DNA of 64,000 bases from Lewinellaceae bacterium (GTDB taxonomy: Bacteria > Bacteroidota > Bacteroidia > Chitinophagales > Saprospiraceae), in NCBI GenBank assembly GCA_020636005.1, contig JACJYR010000011.1:62001-126000 (forward strand). The letters are read 5' to 3'. The translations under genes were made by a program, and so were the position numbers. The notes beneath the pieces were generated by a model. The model was given only the letters and a program-made list of their open reading frames with translations. It was not told the DNA's origin and ran no database searches. Each line of letters opens with the position of its first letter. The first letter of the stretch is position 1. Shown one piece after another: positions 43,901-50,989 of this stretch.

Positions 43901-45535
43901 GTCAATGTGGCAAAAAGCGCCATCACCACCGGAAAAAGAGGTTGTACTTCCCAGTCCGGCCATGGTGAATTTCCGCGTTCCATTGTCCTGTGCACCTGCC
44001 AGGAAGTAGTTGCTGCCCGAATTGGGGTGGACGGCACAGGCATAAAACTGGGTGACATTGTACCCGCCGTTTTTGGTCGTGAAGGTCGGCAGCGTAGCCG
44101 TGGCGTTTGTCGTATGGGAAATGCCGCCGTCCGTGCCCCAAATGGCATTGGTGCTGCTGCCATTGATGAATTTGATGACATGGTGATCGGCATGGACATA
44201 AGCCTGGCCAGTGCAGTTTGCACCCGTCCAACTTGTGATCTGCGACCAGGTGTTCCCACCGTCGGTGGATCGCAAGGCATCCACCCCGCCCACATAAACC
44301 GTTTGGGCATCATTGGGATCCACAGCCATGATAAAGTCGTACCAGGCCTGCCCTCTTGTAAAATCAGGATCAGCGGTTCCGTTGTCACAAAAACCTGGCA
44401 CGGTGAGGCTAGTCCAGGAGGTGCCGCCGTTGGAAGAACGGAAGAGGTAGTCAGCTGAATAGGTGGCGCCGCCCTGGCAGACTGCATATATCCGGTTGGC
44501 ATCGTTCGGGGCCGTGGCTATCTCTATGCGCTGGTAAGTACCAGCGGTAGGCGTGATGTTCGCCCAATTGCCAAGTGCACCGGTATTGGCACCGTAAGTT
44601 GCGGCGTCTGATTTGAAAATGCTGCCGGGGCTGAAAATGCCGAGCGTGGCATACACGTCGCCATCGGCACCCAATTCGAGGTCGGAGGCACTGTTGGTAG
44701 CACCGGCCCCAACGCTGGAACCCAATACCTGGGCCCAGGAGGTGCCGCCGTCGGTAGAGCGCCTCACCCCCGAGTGGGTGGCCGCATAAAGGTTGCCCGA
44801 ATTGTCAATCAGCAAATCCTGGACATAGTAAAAACTTGCATTGTTGGTTGAAGCCAGCTGGGTCCAGGCGCCACCGCCGTTGGTGGTTTTCCAAATCCCC
44901 AAGCCACGGACGGCGTCAACGTTGGAATACCCTTCGCCTGTGCCGAAATAAATAATGCTTGAATTGGCTGGGTCCTGCACGATGGAGCAAACCGCCAGGT
45001 TGTCAAAAAAGTCGTTGGCTTTGGTCCATGTGGGCGTGGCGTTCGAGAAGTTGGTCGTTTTCCACAAGCCACCCGCCACGCCTGCTGCCCAGACGGTATT
45101 GCCCGTGCCATCGGAGGCATCCACCAGGATGGCCCTGGTGCGGCCCCCTACATTGTTGGGGCCCCGCTCCGTCCAGTTGATGCCGGGGATGGCCGTCTCC
45201 GCCAACAGTTGCTGCCATTTGGTTTCTGCAAACTTCCGGGCAGCTATCAGCCGTTCCCGGGGAACGACGTTCAGCGCTGGGTCTTTTGTCATGTTGAATT
45301 CCTGGAGGTAGCGTTCCAGACTGGCCGCCATTTCCTCCTCGAAATCTTCTTCTTCTTCCTCGTGCTCAAACTCCTTTTCGTAAGCTTCTTCATGTTTGAA
45401 TTTCTCAGCTTTTTTTGCTTCTTTCTCTTTTGAGAAATAATCTTTGTGCTGGGCAGTAGCCGTGATGCTCAATAGGGCAATGAACAACAAGGTGAGTTGC
45501 CATGCCCTGGCGGATAAAGTAAAAAGGGTGGTCAT
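40964..45535 (-). CDS. Giant secreted sortilin/BNR-type propeller protein with three GEVED domains and GCX-type C-terminal module
   Basis: Protein of 1523 aa. Signal peptide (ending TATAQ), then a strikingly Glu/Lys-rich stretch (about 35-70, HEEEEEDFEEE). The propeller (about 95-790) has asp-box motifs (RSTDGGTSW, RSSNGGTSW, RSTDGGNTW). A fibronectin-III-like module (about 802-895, GYRLDVGTTSGGTDILNNFD) is followed by GEVED 1 (897-1052), one VTAPTVTQPTCAVP module (1058-1142), GEVED 2 (1142-1296), GEVED 3 (1297-1453) and the terminal module ending TGCTP. GEVED domains carry FDWNANGVFTDAGEEF, probably a calcium site, and GETEDYCI. The 3' 670 bp are almost identical in DNA to the 3' end of the next gene (46018), so the last GEVED and terminal module were recently copied between them. 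Function unknown; protein or glycan binding is likely. Confidence 0.88.
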   Translation of the reverse strand: MTTLFTLSARAWQLTLLFIALLSITATAQHKDYFSKEKEAKKAEKFKHEEAYEKEFEHEEEEEDFEEEMAASLERYLQEFNMTKDPALNVVPRERLIAARKFAETKWQQLLAETAIPGINWTERGPNNVGGRTRAILVDASDGTGNTVWAAGVAGGLWKTTNFSNATPTWTKANDFFDNLAVCSIVQDPANSSIIYFGTGEGYSNVDAVRGLGIWKTTNGGGAWTQLASTNNASFYYVQDLLIDNSGNLYAATHSGVRRSTDGGTSWAQVLGSSVGAGATNSASDLELGADGDVYATLGIFSPGSIFKSDAATYGANTGALGNWANITPTAGTYQRIEIATAPNDANRIYAVCQGGATYSADYLFRSSNGGTSWTSLTVPGFCDNGTADPDFTRGQAWYDFIMAVDPNDAQTVYVGGVDALRSTDGGNTWSQITSWTGANCTGQAYVHADHHVIKFINGSSTNAIWGTDGGISHTTNATATLPTFTTKNGGYNVTQFYACAVHPNSGSNYFLAGAQDNGTRKFTMAGLGSTTSFSGGDGAFCHIDQDNPNIQISAFTRNNYAVSLNGGTSIAAYPGFNNNGMFINPTDYDNTQNKLYASDVQGSYLRWDDPSTGGSTFVVINAGFAGQVSAVTVDPVTANRVWMGDDAGNVYRVDNAHTGTPTVTTFTPPGGAYVSSIDVDPTNQNRLMVCRSNYGVNSIYQLSIAGNTGTWTSFEGNLPDMPVRWGIFNPNNPDQALIATELGVWSTDNINGGTTDWDPTNIGLANVRVDMLQYRVADNLIAAATHGRGLYTATLQLGLFPSCSSLTTPANGAVGVPVTSALTWSAATNNPTGYRLDVGTTSGGTDILNNFDVGNVTTYNPPGDFPMGTFIYVTIKPYNANGNAVGCSEESFFTEGGAPCIAFAYCAASATTGCGAGDEFISNVTFNTINNTSTCAQNGAGNYTNYTGISTTVNTGTSYTLNVTNGNPFGGDQCKAWFDWNANGVFTDAGEEFTLTGSGTNNAQNWTVSVPVPGGATLASTRMRVRLTFTTGMAPCGVSSFGETEDYCITINSAGCTPPVVTAPTVTQPTCAVPTGTIVVNATGGGTLEYSVNNGTNWQASNTFSSLAAGSYTIKVRLQANPTCMASYGMNPVVLNAPTGCGNPCTSNNYCTVSATTAGCTGDEFISNVTFATINNTSVCGDDTDGYTDYTGISTTVSTGTSYTLNVTNGGPFTGDQCKAWFDWNANGVFTDAGEEFTLTGSGTNNAQNWTVSVPVPGGATLGSTRMRVRVTWTSGMAPCGVASYGETEDYCITILGEPCTANTYCAASATTGCGAGDEFISNVTFNTINNTSTCPQNGTNNYTDYTGISTTVNKSTAYTLNVTNGNPFSGDECRAYFDWNADGDFTDAGEEFILTGSGTNNAQNWTVSVPVPGGATLGSTRMRVRVTWNTGMAPCGVSSYGEIEDYCITVASAASCPPTLAVNANPITSGTYQAQNAVTSIGTVPNGGNVIFGANTSTELQANFEVILGGIFEIILTGCTP

Positions 45536-45782
45536 GTGTTTGTCGGTTTGTTCGTTAATGAATCAAATTATGTATGTACTGGAATGGGAAAGCTAGAAAA
45601 GGGTGCATCGATGAGAGAGGACCTGAATATCCAATGCAATGGTCAAATGTAGAAAAGGAATTAAAGCCAAAATCTTTTTGGTTAAATTATTTTAACGAGG
45701 TGGGACATATTTTCAGGCCCATCCTGGTATAAATCAATCAAAGGGTAAGGTGATATCCTAATTCGGCAACCTAATTACCAGT

Positions 45783-45897
45783 TAAGTAACGATGAAAAAA
45801 TAACTTCACCATTTTGATTTTGAAAACCCCAGCCTTGGAGGGGTTTTTTAAAAATAATCCCGATGTGAAATCGGGATTATTTTTCCTTCGATCCTAA
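45783..45897 (-). repeat. 113-bp intergenic repeat, copy 3
   Basis: Reverse orientation relative to copy 1. Starts TAAGTAACGATGAAAAAATAA and ends TTTCCTTCGATCCTAAG, with the same 12-bp hairpin and, read in element orientation, the TTCAC loop of copy 1. The part of the gap before it (45536-45782) shows no gene or repeat. Confidence 0.85.
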
Positions 45898-45929
45898 GGA
45901 TAAAAGAAGCAACTGCCAAGGAAAAAAAT

Positions 45930-45960
45930 GGGGCAAACCAGTTACATCCTGATTTGCCCC
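45930..45960 (-). terminator. Terminator hairpin, family GGGGCAAACCA, copy 3
   Basis: GGGGCAAACCAG pairs with CTGATTTGCCCC-type sequence (one mismatch) and is followed on the minus strand by a T-run. It lies about 58 bases downstream of the stop at 46018. Confidence 0.75.
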
Positions 45961-46017
45961 TCGTGAAGGGTTTCTTGAAAATAATCGCCCTTTTGGAGAA
46001 TTATTTTTCGTCCAATC

Positions 46018-49000
46018 CTACGGCGTACAGCCAGTTAAAATAATTTCAAACACACCGCCCAAAATCACTTCAAAATTAGCCTGTAGCTCCGTCGAGGTAT
46101 TGGCACCAAAAATCACGTTGCCGCCATTTGGCACTGTACCAGTAGAGGTAACAGCATTTTGCGCCTGGTAAGTACCGCTTGTAATTGGGTTGGCATTCAC
46201 AGCAAGGGTAGGAGGACAACTGGCTGCCGAAGCGACGGTGATGCAATAGTCTTCTATTTCACCATAGGAAGACACCCCACAAGGCGCCATGCCCGTGTTC
46301 CAGGTCACCCTGACCCGCATCCGGGTAGAGCCAAGCGTGGCCCCGCCGGGTACAGGCACGCTCACCGTCCAGTTTTGTGCGTTGTTGGTGCCCGAGCCTG
46401 TCAGGATAAATTCCTCGCCGGCATCTGTGAAATCGCCGTCTGCGTTCCAGTCGAAATAAGCCCTGCACTCGTCTCCGCTGAAGGGGTTGCCGTTGGTCAC
46501 GTTCAGGGTGTAGGCCGTACTCTTGTTCACCGTGGTGCTGATGCCTGTGTAATCGGTATAGTTGTCAGTGCCGTTTTGTGGGCAAGTGGAAGTATTGTTT
46601 ATCGTATTGAACGTCACGTTGCTGATAAACTCATCGCCTGCACCGCAGCCCGTGGTAGCGGACGCAGCACAATAGGTATTGGAGGTGCAGGGGTTGCCGC
46701 AGCCTGTGGGTGCGTTCAACACGACCGGGTTCATGCCGTAGGAGGCCATACAGGTCGGGTTGGCCTGCAGGCGCACTTTTATGGTGTAGCTGCCGGCAGC
46801 CAGGCTGGAAAACGTGTTGGATGCCTGCCAGGTAGTGCCGTCGTTCACGCTGTACTCCAGCGTACCGCCGCCCGTGGCGTTCACGACGATGGTGCCCGTC
46901 GGAACGGCGCAGGTCGGCTGCGTCACCGTCGGGGCGGTAACGACAGGCGGGGTGCAGCCGGCGCTATTGATAGTGATGCAGTAGTCCTCCGTTTCACCAT
47001 AACTGGCCACGCCACAGGGCGCCATGCCCGTGTTCCAGGTCACCCTGACCCGCATCCGGGTAGAGCCAAGCGTGGCCCCGCCGGGTACGGGCACGCTCAC
47101 CGTCCAGTTTTGTGCGTTGTTGGTGCCCGAGCCCGTCAGGGTGAATTCCTCGCCGGCATCGGTAAAAACACCGTTTGCGTTCCAATCAAACCATGCCTTG
47201 CACTGGTCGTCAGTGAACGGCCCGCCGTTGGTCACGTTCAGGGTGTAGGAGGTGCCGGTGCTCACAGTCGTGCTGATGCCCGTGTAGTCGGTATAGCCGT
47301 CCATATCATCACCACATACGGATGTGTTGTTGATAGTTGCAAAAGTCACGTTGCTGATAAACTCATCCCCCGTGCACCCTGCCGTGGTTGCAGAGACAGT
47401 ACAATAGGTGTTACAAATGCAAGGATCATTGCTGACTGCCACCAACACGACCGGGTTCATGGCGTAAGCCGTCATACAGGTTGGGTCGGCCTGTAGGCGA
47501 ACCTTTATGGTATAGTTACCGGCAGCCAGCCCGGCAAAGGTGGCGGATGCCTGCCAGGTCGTGCCGTTGTTCACGCTGTATTCCAGGGTGCCGCCGCCTG
47601 TGGCGTTCACCACGATGGTGCCCGTCGGAACGGCGCAGGTCGGCTGTGTCACCGTCGGGGCGGTGACCGCTGGTGCTGGCGGGTTCAGCACCACCGGGTT
47701 GGCGCCATAGTTGGTCATGCAGGTCGGGTTGGATTGCAGGCGCACCACGAGGGTATAGCTGCCCACTGCCAGGCCGCTGAAGGTGTTGCTCGCCTGCCAG
47801 GTCAAGCCATTGTTCACGCTGTATTCCAGGGTGCCGCCGCCCGTGGCGTTCACCACGATGGTGCCCGTGGGGTTGGCACAATTTGGCTGCGTCACCGTCG
47901 GCGCGTTGACTGTGGGCGGGGTACAACCACCGCCGCCGGTGACGGTAAGGGGTTTGAAATTCGTACTGAACAAGACGCAACTGCCACCGGAAAGGATCTG
48001 GGTGATAGTCTGCCCAACCCAGGTGGCGGGGTTTACAGTAGGAGGGTTTGGCCCTGCCCCACTGTAATAGGAAGCGCCGTAAATGTTATAGCTGCCAGCT
48101 CCGAGGCTGCTGAAGTTGGAAGTTGCACTGACGGCCACCACCTGGCTGTTGGTGGTGTTCACCGCTGCATAGGTGTAGCTGTACCCAGCCCCCGGGCCTG
48201 CAAGCGACGAATAAACACTGCCTGTACCGGAGAAGGTAAGGGTAGGTGTCGCATTGGCACCGGATAGGGTCCATACGACTACTTTATAGGCCGTGCAGGC
48301 CGTCAAGGTTACTGTTGCACTGCTACCCCAGGCGATGGCGTCCCAGGCATTGGAGCCGAGGAAAGTTCCGGCGCAGGGCATCGCAGGGTTATACCCCGCT
48401 GCCGTGAATACCGAAAACATGATTTGGCCACCACCCGGATTGGTAATGGTATAGCTGCCGCCGGAAGAAACGGCGAAGTCCAGGGTGGCATATTTTTCAC
48501 TCCCCCAGGCAGTCTGGCAGGTAGTACCTCCCTGCACGGTGGCGTTGGCCAAAGGCCCGGTCGGGCTGCCCGCCGTGATGCTGAAAGTGTTTTGGGAAAT
48601 AGCGCTGCCATAGTAATTGCTAAGACCGAGGTTAAGCCCCGGATCCCCTGTTGGCAAGGTCATGGTACCTGTCGGGCAAATATTGGAAAAAGCAGAATTG
48701 CAGGAAGAAGTGACCGTGAAGTTGGCGTTTGAAATATCAAAAAACACCACGCACAGGTTGTCGGCACATTCCACCATAACCCTTGCGGCGGTTGAATTGG
48801 CCACCCCGGCAGGGAGTGTCACGCTCTGGCTGCCATCGTTGGGCGTATTGGCCAGCAGGGTGTAGGGGAAGGTCAAACCACCGTCAACGGACAGCTTGAT
48901 GTTGACATTGGTACAAAAAGCATTTGTCCCGTTCATGTCCCAGGTAACGGTGGTGTTGCCGCCTGCGGCAATGGTTTCGCCGCCATTGGGGGCGGTGACG

Positions 49001-50703
49001 GAAAAAGGCCCGCTCGCACTGACGGTGACTGCCAGCGGCGAGCAATGGATGCCGCCGCCGCCCACTCTCCAGTCGCGCCCCGTGAGGCGGAAGTTGAGCG
49101 TCCGGGCTACGGAGGGGAGTGGCTCGAAGTCGGCGGCATAGTTGTTGGCCGCTACCAGGCTCATGATCGGAAAAGTCCGCGTGGGCGACGTGGTGGGCGG
49201 GTAGCTCCTGAAAAGGGGCGCTATGGAACTGGCCGCCGCCGTGGCGCCGATAAAGCCCTGGGTGGGTGTCACGCCGGCACCGTCTTCGTCATATTGTTCC
49301 CAGGAATAGTAAATCTGGTCGCCGTTGGCATCCGTGCCAGAGCCGGTCAGGCGGAACGGTGTGCTCTTCGGGATGGTATAAGCACCACCACAGGGATTGG
49401 CGTTGACCACCGGCGGCATGTTGCCGGTGGGGGTGCCGTCGTGGCAGTTGACGCTGTTCATGTAGTTGACGGCCTTTTCGAGGCTGTTGGCATGGAAATA
49501 ATCATCGGCAGTGCCCCCATCGGGGATGTTCTGGCCGGCACCGCAAATGCCGTTGTAGGACATGAGCGAGTTGCCGCTTGCGATTTCGTAGCTGTTGCTC
49601 GCACTAATATTGGAAGTACAGTTGCTCCCCGTACCGTTGAAGGTGTGCGGCATATCGAACATGTGGCCGAACTCGTGGGCCGCCAGGCCTATCCACCCGG
49701 CAGAAACGTTGTCGAAGCTACTGCTCCAGCCGCCTGCTTTGCCGAAACCTGTGCCCAGTGCCCAATTAGCACAAACTACCCCAAGCCCTGCCACACCACC
49801 AGAACCCAGCTCTGCCGCCCCTTGATCCTGATCATGGAAGACGTGGCCCATATCGTAGTTGCCACCAGGGAAATTGGCCTCTACGGCCTGGGCAGCCTGT
49901 AACACCCGATCCAGGCCCGGATTGAAGGGATCGGTTGCTGGGTTGGTATAAATGAAAGGGGTCAGCAGCGTGAAATTGACCGCCAGTTCCCGCTCGTAGA
50001 TGGCCTGAATCCCATTGACCGAAGAAACCACGACAGCAGAGGCAGCCGGCGTGGTGCCTCCGTTGGCGGCGTAGAATTCACCCGTGCCAACGATGGCCAG
50101 GGTGTAGGTCCGTTTGGTCGCCCCGTTGGACACGGTCATGTTTTCGGCCATGTTGTTGTCGATAATTTCAGCAACCCCGCCCACGGCATCACAAATAAAT
50201 CCCTTGGCCGACAGGTGGTTGAGCGATACTTCGTGCTGTACCGGGTTGAGCAAATCCAGGGGCCTTATCATCACCATGCCCTCATGCGCAAGGACGACCC
50301 CGTTGAAACCATAAGGCGTGATCGAAATCCGGCCGGTGACGGAGGGGTCGTCGGCTGCCTGTACAGCGTAGGTTTTAAAGGTGGGGTACAACGCCGCGAA
50401 ATCGGGCGCCATGATCGGGGATTCCACCACCCGGAATAAACGCAGGCTGCCATCGGGCATGGGCAGGTTGAGTTGCCCAGGTTTTGTGGTGGCAGCGGCC
50501 GTGGATTCCATCGGGGCTTGCTTCAACAACCCGGTCAACTGGTTGATGTCCAGCGTCACTATTTGTTTCTCTATGATGTTTGCCGATGGCAAACTCTGGC
50601 TGTTCGCCACGAGCGCATGGAAGAATAGCACAACAAATAAGCTGGCAGTTTTAAGGTTGAAGAAAGAGGTGAAAGGCAGGCTAAAAGTCTTTGCTTTTTT
50701 CAT
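46018..50703 (-). CDS. Giant secreted zinc metalloprotease with GEVED domains and GCX-type C-terminal module
   Basis: Protein of 1561 aa. Signal peptide (ending VANSQ), then a propeptide-like region (about 45-190) similar to that of the 17493 protease (LNLPMPDGSLRLFRVVESPI). The catalytic domain has HEFGHMFDMPH at 343-353, a HExxHxxxxxH zinc motif, and SLMSYNGICG as probable Met-turn. A PKD/cadherin-like domain (about 430-530), Ig-like domains (about 545-660) and a carbohydrate-binding-like region (about 680-920) follow. Two 80-residue modules (about 928-1095), GEVED 1 (1095-1245), a third module (1248-1337), GEVED 2 (1338-1495) and the terminal module ending TGCTP complete it. In place of the usual Gly of the metzincin motif there is Asp350, which is tolerated in some related families. 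Secreted peptidase is well supported; substrate unknown. Confidence 0.92.
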   Translation of the reverse strand: MKKAKTFSLPFTSFFNLKTASLFVVLFFHALVANSQSLPSANIIEKQIVTLDINQLTGLLKQAPMESTAAATTKPGQLNLPMPDGSLRLFRVVESPIMAPDFAALYPTFKTYAVQAADDPSVTGRISITPYGFNGVVLAHEGMVMIRPLDLLNPVQHEVSLNHLSAKGFICDAVGGVAEIIDNNMAENMTVSNGATKRTYTLAIVGTGEFYAANGGTTPAASAVVVSSVNGIQAIYERELAVNFTLLTPFIYTNPATDPFNPGLDRVLQAAQAVEANFPGGNYDMGHVFHDQDQGAAELGSGGVAGLGVVCANWALGTGFGKAGGWSSSFDNVSAGWIGLAAHEFGHMFDMPHTFNGTGSNCTSNISASNSYEIASGNSLMSYNGICGAGQNIPDGGTADDYFHANSLEKAVNYMNSVNCHDGTPTGNMPPVVNANPCGGAYTIPKSTPFRLTGSGTDANGDQIYYSWEQYDEDGAGVTPTQGFIGATAAASSIAPLFRSYPPTTSPTRTFPIMSLVAANNYAADFEPLPSVARTLNFRLTGRDWRVGGGGIHCSPLAVTVSASGPFSVTAPNGGETIAAGGNTTVTWDMNGTNAFCTNVNIKLSVDGGLTFPYTLLANTPNDGSQSVTLPAGVANSTAARVMVECADNLCVVFFDISNANFTVTSSCNSAFSNICPTGTMTLPTGDPGLNLGLSNYYGSAISQNTFSITAGSPTGPLANATVQGGTTCQTAWGSEKYATLDFAVSSGGSYTITNPGGGQIMFSVFTAAGYNPAMPCAGTFLGSNAWDAIAWGSSATVTLTACTAYKVVVWTLSGANATPTLTFSGTGSVYSSLAGPGAGYSYTYAAVNTTNSQVVAVSATSNFSSLGAGSYNIYGASYYSGAGPNPPTVNPATWVGQTITQILSGGSCVLFSTNFKPLTVTGGGGCTPPTVNAPTVTQPNCANPTGTIVVNATGGGTLEYSVNNGLTWQASNTFSGLAVGSYTLVVRLQSNPTCMTNYGANPVVLNPPAPAVTAPTVTQPTCAVPTGTIVVNATGGGTLEYSVNNGTTWQASATFAGLAAGNYTIKVRLQADPTCMTAYAMNPVVLVAVSNDPCICNTYCTVSATTAGCTGDEFISNVTFATINNTSVCGDDMDGYTDYTGISTTVSTGTSYTLNVTNGGPFTDDQCKAWFDWNANGVFTDAGEEFTLTGSGTNNAQNWTVSVPVPGGATLGSTRMRVRVTWNTGMAPCGVASYGETEDYCITINSAGCTPPVVTAPTVTQPTCAVPTGTIVVNATGGGTLEYSVNDGTTWQASNTFSSLAAGSYTIKVRLQANPTCMASYGMNPVVLNAPTGCGNPCTSNTYCAASATTGCGAGDEFISNVTFNTINNTSTCPQNGTDNYTDYTGISTTVNKSTAYTLNVTNGNPFSGDECRAYFDWNADGDFTDAGEEFILTGSGTNNAQNWTVSVPVPGGATLGSTRMRVRVTWNTGMAPCGVSSYGEIEDYCITVASAASCPPTLAVNANPITSGTYQAQNAVTSTGTVPNGGNVIFGANTSTELQANFEVILGGVFEIILTGCTP

Positions 50704-50989
50704 ACGTTTTCATATTTTTTTTGAAGTGAAACCGGGAAAGCTACTGTTGGGTTAGCAACCCAGTATTGAATAAACAAAACGGGAGGTAAGCCCAAAGCTA
50801 ACAGAAAATAAATATTTGCCCGGTTTTTAAATTTTATTTGTGCTAAAATATTCCTGCCGCATTTGCCAGCGTACCGCGCCTGGTTGCCCTGCCATCCCAG
50901 TCGCGGTAACGAACCTTTATTACCCGGCAGGGGCCGGCCCTTGCAAGAGTTCCAACCTTCTTTCGTTCATTCTCCCAAATGAAACACCC

